A stretch of 64,000 bases of DNA. Source: Gordonia tangerina (GTDB taxonomy: Bacteria; Actinomycetota; Actinomycetes; Mycobacteriales; Mycobacteriaceae). The stretch is from NCBI RefSeq assembly GCF_021556435.1, contig NZ_JAKGCU010000004.1:62001-126000 (forward strand). The letters run 5' to 3'. Made by a program: the position numbers and the translations under genes. The stretch's first letter is position 1, and each line of letters begins with the position of its first letter. Positions 8,035-16,048 of this stretch are shown piece by piece. The notes beneath the pieces are model-generated. The model saw nothing but the letters and a program-made list of their open reading frames with translations. It did no database searches and had not been told where the DNA came from.

Positions 8035-8892
8035 GTGGATGTCACCTACGACGCGACCAAGCGCGAACTCTCGACCGATCAGGGCACGATCCGCTATCAC
8101 GAGGCCGGCGATCCTTCCGCCCCACCGCTGGTGTTGCTGCACGGCTCGGGGCCGGGCGTGACCGGCTGGCGCAACTACCGCGGCAACCTCGGCTTCTTCG
8201 CACAGACCCATCACTGCTACGTCATCGAGTTCCCCGGCTTCGGCGTCAGCGACCCCGTCGAGGGCCATCCGGTGCTGACCGCCGGGTCGTCGGTGATCCG
8301 GTTCATGGACGCCCTCGACATCGAGTCCGCCCCGATGATCGGCAACTCGATGGGCGGTGTCGTCGGCGTGAATCTGGCCATCAAGAAGCCTGACCGCGTC
8401 GACAAGCTCGTGACCATCGGCGGCGTCGGCCCCAACGTCTTCAGTCCGAGCCCCAGCGAGGGTCTGCGCCTGTTGCAGGAGTTCACCGACGAACCAGATC
8501 GGGACAAGCTGGTGCGCTGGCTGTCGGCGATGGTCTACGACCGCACACTGGTCACCGAGGAACTCATCGAGGAACGCTGGCAGGCCGCCATCCATCCAGA
8601 TGCCCAGAAGACCGCGCAGATGATGTACGGGTCGGCGGCGTTCGAGATGCAGCAACAGTTCCTGGCCGCCTCCGACACCCCGCCCTACTGGTCGATGATG
8701 CACAAGGTCGCCTGCCCCACCTTGTTGACGTGGGGCCGCGATGATCGGGTCAGCCCGCCCGACATGGCGATGGTGCCCATGCGACTCATCCCTGAGGCCG
8801 AACTGCATGTGTTCCCCAAGTGCGGACACTGGGTGATGATCGAGGCCAAGGAGGAGTTCGAGTCGGCTGTGCGCGCATTCCTGCTGCGCTAG
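8035..8892 (+). CDS. Alpha/beta hydrolase, meta-cleavage-product (C-C) hydrolase type
   Basis: 285-residue hydrolase of the BphD/HsaD/MhpC group. The oxyanion-hole region is LLHGSGPGVTGWRNY. The nucleophile elbow is GNSMGG with S105, the acid is in WGRDDRVSP (D237), and H265 is in CGHWVMIE. Enzymes of this group hydrolyse carbon-carbon bonds in ring-cleavage products; HsaD acts on the cholesterol A/B-ring product 4,9-DSHA. The start is GTG 8035, directly behind a perfect KstR box, which suggests membership of the sterol regulon. The rest of a cholesterol cluster is not beside it. Alternatives are an aromatic meta-cleavage hydrolase or a general esterase. It ends at a repeat-rich terminator region. 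Confidence 0.85.
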   Translation: MDVTYDATKRELSTDQGTIRYHEAGDPSAPPLVLLHGSGPGVTGWRNYRGNLGFFAQTHHCYVIEFPGFGVSDPVEGHPVLTAGSSVIRFMDALDIESAPMIGNSMGGVVGVNLAIKKPDRVDKLVTIGGVGPNVFSPSPSEGLRLLQEFTDEPDRDKLVRWLSAMVYDRTLVTEELIEERWQAAIHPDAQKTAQMMYGSAAFEMQQQFLAASDTPPYWSMMHKVACPTLLTWGRDDRVSPPDMAMVPMRLIPEAELHVFPKCGHWVMIEAKEEFESAVRAFLLR

Positions 8893-8933
8893 CTCAACTC
8901 GCCGGTCGACCAGCGCCCCAACATCTCTCACTA

Positions 8934-9103
8934 GTCGAGTAGCGCCGAGCCGCAACACCATCCGCCAGTCGAGTAGCGCCGATCCGCAACACCATCCGCC
9001 GGTCGAGTAACGCCGAGCCGCAACCCTTCTCGCCGGTCGAGTAACGCCGAGCCGCAACTCTTTTCGCCGGTCGAGTAGCGCCGAGCCGCTAGGCGAGGCG
9101 CGT
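8934..9103. repeat. Tandem array, 34-bp unit, five copies
   Basis: The words GTCGAGTAGCGCCGA, GTCGAGTAACGCCGA and a GCCGAT variant begin units at 8934, 8968, 9002, 9036 and 9070, an exact 34-bp period. Units differ at a few positions (for example TAG/TAA and the last 10 bases). They are contiguous, so this is not a CRISPR array. The last unit runs into a hairpin ending GTATCGAGACC. The region is between convergent genes. Confidence 0.85.
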
Positions 9104-9136
9104 ATCGAGACCACGCAAGCAACCTCGATACGCGCC
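9097..9136. terminator. Perfect 13-bp stem hairpin between convergent genes
   Basis: GGCGCGTATCGAG (9097-9109) pairs perfectly with CTCGATACGCGCC (9124-9136) around a 14-nt loop. It lies eight bases before the stop end of the leftward SPFH gene and downstream of the hydrolase, so it can terminate both transcripts. Confidence 0.65.
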
Positions 9137-9143
9137 CACCCAC

Positions 9144-9824
9144 CTACTCGGCGGCCGCCGGCAGGTCCGCACCGTCAACCGACAGCACGACCCGCGACCC
9201 ATACGGAACCGCTTGGATCAGCCGCAACTGAGCCAGCGCCGGGTGCGCGTCGAGCAGACGACCGGCGTTCGCCAGCGAACGCAACGCCGCCGTCTCCGCG
9301 CGGGCCGCCTCCAGTTTCGCCAGACCGCGCGACCTCGCGGTGATCACCTCGAGCGCCGCAGCACGGACCTCGGCCGGCACCACGATGTCCTTGACCACCA
9401 CGTCACGCACCTCGACGCCCACCTCGGTTCCCGCCGCCGACGCGGCCGATCGGATGGCCCCGATGTCCAGCGCATCGCCGCGCCGGATCAGGTCGTCGGC
9501 GCTCACCGAGGCTGCCGCCTCACGAAGCGCAATCTGGGTGGCCAGGTATACCGAAGCAATCGGGTCGACGGCACGCTCGGTGAAGGCCACCGCGTCGGCG
9601 ACGACCATTCGTAGCGTCATCGACACGCGGACCGACATGGCGTCAGACGTCAGCACCTCCTGCAGCGCAACAGGTACGAGCCGCTCCCGCAGGTCGACGA
9701 CCCGGTACTGAGCGTCTGATCGCGGCGAGTAGCTGCCCGTCTGGAGGACTCGCGACAGCGAGCCGCCCCGATACTCGAGGACGACGCAGCCGGGATCGAC
9801 GGACATACGGTTGAAAATGGACAT
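9144..9824 (-). CDS. SPFH/Band 7 domain protein, soluble short form
   Basis: 226-residue SPFH-domain protein (stomatin/slipin relatives). The start is ATG 9824 with AAAGGAGG correctly spaced upstream. The SPFH core covers roughly residues 10-175, including VDLRERLVPVALQEVLTSD and AVDPIASVYLATQIALREA; an Ala/Glu-rich helix (ARSRGLAKLEAARAETAAL) follows. Unlike classical stomatins it has no N-terminal membrane helix, so it is either cytosolic or peripherally attached. Members scaffold oligomers at membranes; a specific job cannot be assigned. It stands alone between a terminator and a long non-coding gap. Confidence 0.8.
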   Translation of the reverse strand: MSIFNRMSVDPGCVVLEYRGGSLSRVLQTGSYSPRSDAQYRVVDLRERLVPVALQEVLTSDAMSVRVSMTLRMVVADAVAFTERAVDPIASVYLATQIALREAAASVSADDLIRRGDALDIGAIRSAASAAGTEVGVEVRDVVVKDIVVPAEVRAAALEVITARSRGLAKLEAARAETAALRSLANAGRLLDAHPALAQLRLIQAVPYGSRVVLSVDGADLPAAAE

Positions 9825-10265
9825 GGCGAGCCTCCTTTCCATTGCGTTGCAAGACATGTCGCTTCGGTATTCGGTGTTGTTGATCGGCCTGCCTGGCGGG
9901 ACGCCGCCCGCGGGCGGACCGATCGGTGGGGCCCAGTCGTCGACATGCGACGGTGGCCGCTGGACCGATCACGTCCGTGCTCCCGGGGGCGACGCCGAGT
10001 GAGGACTCGAACCTCGAGGACGTCAATCCTTTGCCATGCAGTAGACGTCGGGAATCACACGCGCAGAACATGATCGCGGTACCCCGCTCTCGACTGCTCT
10101 CCCGATGCCGACGCAGAACTCTGCCACGGTGGCCGTGATCGCGCAACGCATTTGTCGCCGCACCCAGATGCATCGTGGCAGCCAGCACAGCGAAAGGGCC
10201 CCGACCGGATCGAATCCGCTCGGGGCCCCTTTCGTCAGCTGAGGTCAGCTCAGAGCTTCTCGCCC
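9825..10265. other. Non-coding gap between SPFH gene and fadB
   Basis: About 440 bp with no supportable gene. It contains a GC-rich dyad near 9893-9928. Near 10005-10030 a stretch resembles a tRNA T-arm on the minus strand (GGTTCGAGTCCTC) without a matching acceptor stem. A short A/G-rich stretch containing GGGGCCCC (10196-10235) precedes the fadB stop and may form its terminator (CGAAAGGGGCCCC / GGGGCCCCTTTCG). Confidence 0.5.
10194..10235. terminator. Hairpin downstream of fadB
   Basis: CGAAAGGGGCCCCGA (from about 10190) and TCGGGGCCCCTTTCG (to 10235) form a long near-perfect stem about 30 bp beyond the fadB stop on the minus strand. The A/T-containing outer pairs give a T-run on the transcript side. 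This is the strongest terminator-like structure of the gap. Confidence 0.6.
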
Positions 10266-12440
10266 CTAAAACTTCTCACCACGAGCTGCCTTGTCCACCA
10301 GGCTCTGCGGTGGCTCGAAGTTGCTGCCGTACTTGGACGCGAGATCCTTGGCACGGTCGACGAAGCCCTGCAGCCCGCCCTCGTACTGGTTGATGTACTG
10401 GACGACACCACCGGTCCACGCCGGGAAGCCGATGCCGAAGATCGAACCGATGTTGGCGTCGGGCACCGAGGTGAGCACACCTTCGTCGAAGCACTTCACT
10501 GTCTCGAGAGCCTCCGCGAAGAGCATCCGCTCCTGCATGTCCTCGAACGGGATCTGCTTGGAGCCCGAGTTGAACTGCTCGCGCAGGCCAGGCCACAGAC
10601 CGGTGCGCTTGCCGCTCTCGTCGTAGTCGTAGAAGCCCTTGCCGTCCTTGCGGGCGGTGCGGCCGTTCTCGACCATCCAGTCGACGACGGCGTTGCTGCC
10701 GTGCTGCGGGATCTCTTTGCCCTCGGCCTTGAGCGCCGCCTCGGTCTCCTTGCGGATCTTCTGCGGCAGAGTCAGGGTCAGCTCGTCCATCAGCTGCAGC
10801 GGCGGCGCCGGGTAGCCGGCCTGCGAACCTGCATGCTCGATGAAGACCGGGTCCACACCCTCGCCGACGGCCGCGATGGCCTCGTTGACGAAGGTGCCGA
10901 TCACGCGGCTGGTGAAGAAGCCGCGGCTGTCGTTGACCACGATCGGGGTCTTGCGGATCTGCAGCGTGTAGTCGATGACCTTGGCCAGCACCTCATCCGA
11001 GGTCTTCTCACCGCGGATGATCTCCACCAGCGGCATCTTGTCGACCGGCGAGAAGAAGTGGATGCCGATGAAGTCCTCTTGCCGCTTCACGCCTTGCGCG
11101 AGGCTGGTGATCGGCAGGGTCGAGGTGTTGGAACCCAGGATCGCGTCGGGCTCGACGATGTCCTCGATCTCCTGGAACACCTTGTGCTTCACGTCAACCG
11201 ACTCGAAGGCGGCCTCGATGACCAGGTCGACGCCCTTGAAGTCGGCGGCGTCGACGGTCGGATGAATCCGGCCGAGGAGCGCGTCACTCTTCTCCTGGGT
11301 GGTCTTGCCCTTGGCGAGTGCCTTCTCCTCGAGCTTCTCGGAGTAGCCCTTGCCCTTCTTGGCGGCGTCGAGGTCGATGTCCTTGAGCACGACCTCCATG
11401 CCGGCCTTGGCCGATACGTAGGCGATCGCGGCACCCATCATGCCTGCGCCGATCACACCGACCTTCTTGGCGGTGTACTTCTCGATTCCCTCGGGGCGCG
11501 AGCCGCCACCGTTGATGTGCTGCAGGTCGAAGAAGAACGCCTTGATCATGTTCTGCGCGACCTGACCGGTCACCAGCGAGACGAAGTAGCGGGTCTCGAT
11601 GATGTCGGCGGTGTCGACGTCGACGTAGGCACCTTCGACGGCGGCGGCCAGGATGGCGCGCGGAGCCGGCATGTTGGCGCCCTTGATCTGCTTGCGCAGC
11701 AACGCCGGCAGTGCCGGCAGGTTCTGGGCGAACGCCGGGTTGGTGGGAGCACCACCCGGGATCTTGTAGCCCTTCTTGTCCCACGGCTGCGCGGCTTCCG
11801 GATTCTCCTTGATCCATGCCTTGGCGGCCGGGATCAGTTCCTCGATGGAGCCGACGACCTCGTCGACCAGTCCGGTCTCCTTGGCCTTGGTCGGGTTGAA
11901 CCGCTGCCCCTGCAGCAGCACACCCATCAGCGCATTCTGGATACCGAGCAGACGCACGGTACGGACCACGCCACCGCCACCGGGCAACAGGCCGAGAGTT
12001 GCCTCGGGCAGACCGATCTGGACACCCTTGACATCGGCTGCGATGCGGTAGTGGGTGTGCAGCGCGATCTCCAGGCCACCGCCGAGCGCGGCACCGTTGA
12101 TCGCGGAGACGACCGGCTTGCCGAGGGTCTCGAGGCGCCGCATGACCTTCTTCATGGCGTTGGTGCGCTCGGTGATCGCGGTGGCGATCTCTTCCTTCGA
12201 CTGCGAGCCGCGGTCGCTGCTCATGTCTTTCAGGTCGCCGCCGGCGAAGAAGGTCTTCTTGGCCGAGGTGAGCACGACACCGGTGATGTCGTCCTTCTCG
12301 GCCTCGAGGCGCTCGACGATGGTCGGCAGCGAGGTCATGAACAGGTCGTTCATGGTGTTGGCGCCCTGGTTCGGGTCGTCCATGGTCAGGACAACGACCC
12401 CGTCGGCGTCCTTCTCCCAATTGAACATGTTGTCACTCAT
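10266..12440 (-). CDS. fadB: Trifunctional-enzyme alpha subunit: enoyl-CoA hydratase / 3-hydroxyacyl-CoA dehydrogenase
   Basis: 724-residue FadB. The N-terminal crotonase domain (about 1-190) has FAGGDLKDM and IGLPEATLGLLPGGGG, including the general-base glutamates. The NAD-binding dehydrogenase domain begins near residue 335 with VGVIGAGMMGAAIA, has the catalytic-His segment GIHFFSPVDKM, and is followed by two C-terminal 3HCDH domains (GFFTSRVI; PAWTGGVVQY). With the thiolase upstream it forms the membrane-peripheral or cytosolic beta-oxidation complex that converts enoyl-CoA to 3-ketoacyl-CoA. The start is ATG 12440, 34 bp after the fadA stop, so the two are one operon in the order seen for M. 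tuberculosis Rv0859-Rv0860. The ribosome-binding site is weak. Confidence 0.96.
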   Translation of the reverse strand: MSDNMFNWEKDADGVVVLTMDDPNQGANTMNDLFMTSLPTIVERLEAEKDDITGVVLTSAKKTFFAGGDLKDMSSDRGSQSKEEIATAITERTNAMKKVMRRLETLGKPVVSAINGAALGGGLEIALHTHYRIAADVKGVQIGLPEATLGLLPGGGGVVRTVRLLGIQNALMGVLLQGQRFNPTKAKETGLVDEVVGSIEELIPAAKAWIKENPEAAQPWDKKGYKIPGGAPTNPAFAQNLPALPALLRKQIKGANMPAPRAILAAAVEGAYVDVDTADIIETRYFVSLVTGQVAQNMIKAFFFDLQHINGGGSRPEGIEKYTAKKVGVIGAGMMGAAIAYVSAKAGMEVVLKDIDLDAAKKGKGYSEKLEEKALAKGKTTQEKSDALLGRIHPTVDAADFKGVDLVIEAAFESVDVKHKVFQEIEDIVEPDAILGSNTSTLPITSLAQGVKRQEDFIGIHFFSPVDKMPLVEIIRGEKTSDEVLAKVIDYTLQIRKTPIVVNDSRGFFTSRVIGTFVNEAIAAVGEGVDPVFIEHAGSQAGYPAPPLQLMDELTLTLPQKIRKETEAALKAEGKEIPQHGSNAVVDWMVENGRTARKDGKGFYDYDESGKRTGLWPGLREQFNSGSKQIPFEDMQERMLFAEALETVKCFDEGVLTSVPDANIGSIFGIGFPAWTGGVVQYINQYEGGLQGFVDRAKDLASKYGSNFEPPQSLVDKAARGEKF

Positions 12441-12474
12441 GGTGTTTGAAGAGTTCTTTCTGTGAAGTGGAAGG

Positions 12475-13686
12475 TCAGAGACGCTCGATGATGGTCGCGA
12501 CACCCATGCCGCCGCCGATGCACAGGGTGACCAGGCCGTAGCGGCCACCGGTGCGCTCGAGCTCGTCGAGGCAGGTGCCGAAGATCATCGCGCCGGTCGC
12601 GCCGAGCGGGTGACCCATGGCGATGGCGCCACCGTTGACGTTGACCTTCTCGTGCGGGATCTTCAGATCCTTCATCCACTTCATGACGACCGACGCGAAT
12701 GCCTCGTTGAGCTCGAAGACGTCGATGTCGTCGACGGTCAGACCGGCCTTCTTCAGCGCCAGCTCGGTGGCCGGGGTCGGGCCGGTGAGCATGATGGTCG
12801 GCTCGGAGCCGATCTCGGCGAAGGTGACGATGCGGCCGCGCGGGGTGAGCCCGTTGCGCTTGCCGGCCTCTTCGCTACCGAGCAGCACCAGGCCGGAGCC
12901 GTCGACGATACCGGAGCTGTTGCCGCCGGTGTGGACGTGGTTGATCTTCTCGACGTTGTGGTACTTCTGCAGCGCCACATCGTCGAAGCCGGCCATGTCG
13001 GCCAGCGCCTGGAAGGCGGCCTTGAGCTTGCCCAGCGACTCGACGGTCGAGCCCGGACGACGGTGCTCGTCGTGATCGAGCACGATGACGCCGTTGATGT
13101 CGCGGACCGGTACCACCGACTTGGCGAAGTAGCCACTGGTCCAAGCCTTCTCGGCGCGGGCCTGCGACTCGGCCGCGTAGGCGTCGACGTCTTCGCGGCT
13201 GAAGCCCTCGAGGGTGGCGATCAGGTCGGCGCCGATGCCCTGCGGGACGATGTAGTTGTCGTACGCGGTGGTCGGGTCGGTGAACAGCGCTCCGCCGTCG
13301 CTACCCATCGGCACGCGCGACATCGCCTCGACACCACCGGCCAGAACGAGATCGTCGAAGCCCGACGCGACCTTGGCGGCGGCGAGGTTCGTGGCTTCCA
13401 GGCCGGAGGCGCAGAAGCGGTTGATCTGGGTGCCGGGGACGCTCTCGGGCAGGCCGCTGTTGAGGGCCGCGGTGCGGGAGATGACCGCACCCTGCTCACC
13501 CACCGGCGACACCACGCCGAGGACGACGTCGTTGATGTCGGCCGGATCGAGGGAACCGTGCCGGGCGAGAACCTCGTCGATCAGCCCGGACACCAGGTCG
13601 ACCGGCTTGACGCTGTGCAGCGAACCGCCGCGCTGCTTGCCACGGGGCGTACGGATCGCCTCGTAGATGAATGCTTGATCAGCCAC
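12475..13686 (-). CDS. fadA: Acetyl-CoA acyltransferase (beta-ketothiolase), trifunctional beta subunit
   Basis: 403-residue thiolase. The nucleophilic cysteine is in [12 protein letters not shown], followed by the second active-site segment [15 protein letters not shown] (His) and the C-terminal catalytic cysteine in CIGGGMGVA. It cleaves 3-ketoacyl-CoA to acetyl-CoA and a shortened acyl-CoA. I use GTG 13686 ([18 protein letters not shown], aligning with the start of mycobacterial FadA) with AAAGGAA upstream; an ATG at 13707 would add seven residues. It is followed closely by fadB and is divergent from a double-TetR regulator that probably controls it. Confidence 0.96.
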   Translation of the reverse strand: MADQAFIYEAIRTPRGKQRGGSLHSVKPVDLVSGLIDEVLARHGSLDPADINDVVLGVVSPVGEQGAVISRTAALNSGLPESVPGTQINRFCASGLEATNLAAAKVASGFDDLVLAGGVEAMSRVPMGSDGGALFTDPTTAYDNYIVPQGIGADLIATLEGFSREDVDAYAAESQARAEKAWTSGYFAKSVVPVRDINGVIVLDHDEHRRPGSTVESLGKLKAAFQALADMAGFDDVALQKYHNVEKINHVHTGGNSSGIVDGSGLVLLGSEEAGKRNGLTPRGRIVTFAEIGSEPTIMLTGPTPATELALKKAGLTVDDIDVFELNEAFASVVMKWMKDLKIPHEKVNVNGGAIAMGHPLGATGAMIFGTCLDELERTGGRYGLVTLCIGGGMGVATIIERL

Positions 13687-13708
13687 GATTGAGTGTTCCT
13701 TTCGCATG

Positions 13709-13721
13709 AACCATGGTGGTT
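13709..13721. promoter_or_regulatory. Candidate operator upstream of fadA
   Basis: The small dyad AACCA-tgg-TGGTT lies 23 bp upstream of the fadA start, within the 129-bp fadA/TetR divergent region. It is a plausible site for the divergently encoded regulator. The arms are short, so confidence is low. Confidence 0.3.
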
Positions 13722-13815
13722 ACCTTCCCAGGCTAACGTGGAATAACTTGTTTGGCTATAGCGGGTGGTCAGGGACTCACTTGCATCGCTAGATATGCGC
13801 TATGGTCGATTCACC

Positions 13816-14988
13816 ATGCCTACCGAGAAGCCCACCCGGCGCACCCGTCCGGCCGACCGCAAGAGCCAGCTCATCGAGCAGGCCGCCGTGCTGTTCGCCG
13901 ACCGCGGGTACACCCAGGTGTCGCTGGCCGACATCGCGCGGGCCGCAGGGGTCACGGCGCCGTCGGTGTACCGGCATTTCGACGACAAGCAGGCCCTGTT
14001 GGCGGCCGCGGTACTCGCCGGCGTCGACGACCTCGAGGCCTGCACCGGTCGCGCGATGGCCGACCCCGATGCCCGGGTCGACGACCTGATCGCAGCGGTC
14101 TGCATGCTCGGGGTACGACGCCCGCAGTCGACATCGTTGTGGCGTTGGGCAAGCCAACATCTCACCGACGAACAGAACCGCGAGGTGGTCCTGCGCACCC
14201 GCGCGATCCTGCACCGCTGGGGCGCGGCGCTGGCCGAGGGAACCGACCTCGCCGAACGGGAGGCGGTCACCCTGGCGTGGGCGGTGCTGAGTGTGGCGGG
14301 CAGCCTGTCGGTGCACAACACCCGACTCTCGACAACGCGATCGCTCGAGGAGGTCGATCTGTTGGTGCGGCGGGTGATCGTCCTGCGACCGGCCACGGCG
14401 CCACCCCTGCCCCCGCTGCCACCTCCGGGCGCCGGCATACCCACCCGACGCGATGAGATCCTGGATGCCGCCGCGGCGCTGTTCGCCGAGCGCGGGTACA
14501 GCGGCGTCGGCGTCGACGACATCGGCGCCGCCGTGGGTATCACCGGGCCCAGCGTGTACAAGCACTTCAGTTCCAAGATGGCGATCCTCGCCGGCATCGG
14601 TCAGCGCAGCGCCACCCGCCTCGAAGCCGGCGTGATGGCCGCCTATGCGTCCACCTCCGACCCGGCCAAACTGCTTGTGCTGCTGGTCGACTCGTATGTG
14701 AACGTGATCACCTCCACCCCGGATCTGTCCGTGTCGTTCAACAACTCCTATGCACTGGCCGGCCAGCCGACGGCGCATGACCTGATCGACATCCAGCGCC
14801 GCTATGTGGCTCGCTGGGTGGACCTGCTCACCCAGGCGCAACCTGAGCTGACGCGCGAACGCGCGGCCATCGACGTGCACGCGTCCCTTTCGGTCGTGAA
14901 CGACGCGATCCGCATGCGGCGCGGCGTCCATCGACCCGAGTTCGGGGCTCAGATGGCGTATCTGATGAAGGGTGTGTTGGGGGTCTGA
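13816..14988 (+). CDS. Tandem TetR regulator (two TetR units in one polypeptide)
   Basis: 390-residue protein made of two TetR/AcrR repressor units joined by a proline-rich linker (PPLPPLPPPG near residue 200). The first helix-turn-helix reads AAVLFADRGYTQVSLADIAR with APSVYRHFDDK. The second reads AAALFAERGYSGVGVDDIGA with GPSVYKHFSSK. Normal TetR proteins have one such unit and about 200 residues and dimerise, so this is a covalent pseudo-dimer. It is divergent from fadAB, which it presumably represses with acyl-CoA as effector (inference). The start is ATG 13816; upstream ATG 13795 and GTG 13765 are in frame but have no better ribosome-binding site. Confidence 0.88.
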   Translation: MPTEKPTRRTRPADRKSQLIEQAAVLFADRGYTQVSLADIARAAGVTAPSVYRHFDDKQALLAAAVLAGVDDLEACTGRAMADPDARVDDLIAAVCMLGVRRPQSTSLWRWASQHLTDEQNREVVLRTRAILHRWGAALAEGTDLAEREAVTLAWAVLSVAGSLSVHNTRLSTTRSLEEVDLLVRRVIVLRPATAPPLPPLPPPGAGIPTRRDEILDAAAALFAERGYSGVGVDDIGAAVGITGPSVYKHFSSKMAILAGIGQRSATRLEAGVMAAYASTSDPAKLLVLLVDSYVNVITSTPDLSVSFNNSYALAGQPTAHDLIDIQRRYVARWVDLLTQAQPELTRERAAIDVHASLSVVNDAIRMRRGVHRPEFGAQMAYLMKGVLGV

Positions 14989-15016
14989 GCGGCGTACACC
15001 TACTCGCGCACCTATC

Positions 15017-15052
15017 GATCATTCGCGCGTGAAATTTCACGCGCGAATGATC
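15017..15052. terminator. Perfect 36-bp palindrome downstream of the TetR fusion gene
   Basis: GATCATTCGCGCGTGAAA is followed immediately by its exact reverse complement. It begins 28 bp after the stop at 14988 and ends 64 bp before the cyclase start. It is probably a terminator hairpin, one of three similar long stems in this window. Confidence 0.6.
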
Positions 15053-15115
15053 ACCGGGCGCGCGGGAACCATGTTCCCGGACCGCGCACCAGCCGGCCTC
15101 ACCTAAGCTGACCCC

Positions 15116-16048
15116 ATGACGACACCGGGCACCGGCGAACCGCGCTACACCCGCGACGAACTCGTCGCCGAGCTGGGGTTGAGCGCTGAGTATGCCGAGA
15201 AGATCTGGAATGCCTTTGGTTTCGCCCGCACCTCGACGCCGGACAAGATCTTCACCGAGGCCGATCTCGACGCGTTGCGATTGTTCGCCGACTCCGAGGA
15301 CACCATGCCGCAGACCGCGCAGGTGGCCACCGCGCGGGCCATCGGCCAGACGATGGCCCGCTTGGCGGATTGGCAGGCCGATCAGCTCCGCGAGTTCGAC
15401 CGCGATCCCGACGTCCCGTTCACGATCGACCAGATGTCGGCAGCGCTGGGGCAGGTGCAACAGCTGATCTGGCGCCGGCACCTGGCCCTGGCCCTCGACC
15501 ATGGCGTGGAGCTCGAGTCCGACGAGAGCCACGATCTGGTGGTGGGGTTCGCCGACATCGTCGGCTACACCAGTTTGTCTCGCCGGATCGCCCTCGACGA
15601 ACTGGAGCAACTGCTGGAATCGTTCGAGGAGAACGCCTTCGAGATCGTCGTCGCCAACGGCGGCCACGTCATCAAGACGCTCGGCGATGCGGTCATGTTC
15701 ACTGCGCACCACCCATCGGAGGCCGCCGTGATCGCGATCGCCATCCATCGACTCTCCGAGTCCGACGAGATCCCGCCACTGCGCGTCGGGCTCGCCCGCG
15801 GACGGGTGCTGAGTCGGCTCGGCGACGTCTTCGGTGAACCGGTGAACATCGCCGCACGACTGGCCGGATCGGCCCGCCCCGGAACGATTCTGGTCGACGA
15901 CGCGGTCGCCACCGGCCTGGCCGAAGACGAACGGTTCTATCTCCGGTCCATCCCGTCACTCAACGTCCGCGGATATCGTCGTCTCAAAGCGAGAACCCTG
16001 GAGGTCAACAAGTACTACGACGGACCGGTCGACGACGGCACCCGATAG
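15116..16048 (+). CDS. Class III adenylate cyclase with N-terminal regulatory domain
   Basis: 310-residue cytosolic cyclase resembling the M. tuberculosis Rv1264/Rv2212 group. Residues 1-135 are an alpha-helical regulatory region; 140-305 form the cyclase homology domain. All six canonical residues are present: metal-binding D147 (GFADIVGYTSLSRR) and D191 (KTLGDAVM), purine-specifying K187 and D237, and transition-state N244 and R248 (FGEPVNIAARL). It should therefore be active on ATP and could homodimerise. No membrane segment is seen. Its 3' end overlaps the convergent modC gene by 34 bp. Confidence 0.9.
   Translation: MTTPGTGEPRYTRDELVAELGLSAEYAEKIWNAFGFARTSTPDKIFTEADLDALRLFADSEDTMPQTAQVATARAIGQTMARLADWQADQLREFDRDPDVPFTIDQMSAALGQVQQLIWRRHLALALDHGVELESDESHDLVVGFADIVGYTSLSRRIALDELEQLLESFEENAFEIVVANGGHVIKTLGDAVMFTAHHPSEAAVIAIAIHRLSESDEIPPLRVGLARGRVLSRLGDVFGEPVNIAARLAGSARPGTILVDDAVATGLAEDERFYLRSIPSLNVRGYRRLKARTLEVNKYYDGPVDDGTR

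Noticed and set aside
8934..9103. CRISPR array
   Set aside because: Units are contiguous with an exact 34-bp period and have no unique spacers; no cas genes are near.
10000..10050. tRNA gene or tRNA-fragment attachment site on the minus strand
   Set aside because: Only a T-arm-like GGTTCGAGTCCTC is present. No acceptor stem, anticodon arm or CCA-end partner could be built, and there is no integrase or element boundary nearby.
10152..12449. 765-codon open frame on the plus strand across fadB
   Set aside because: It is the antisense image of fadB caused by high GC. The protein is a Leu/Val/Asp/Arg-rich string without domains, while the minus strand encodes a perfect FadB.
16015..16048. Frameshift or wrong stop in modC or the cyclase
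   Set aside because: Both proteins keep plausible C-termini in their frames. A 34-bp convergent overlap is the simpler reading.
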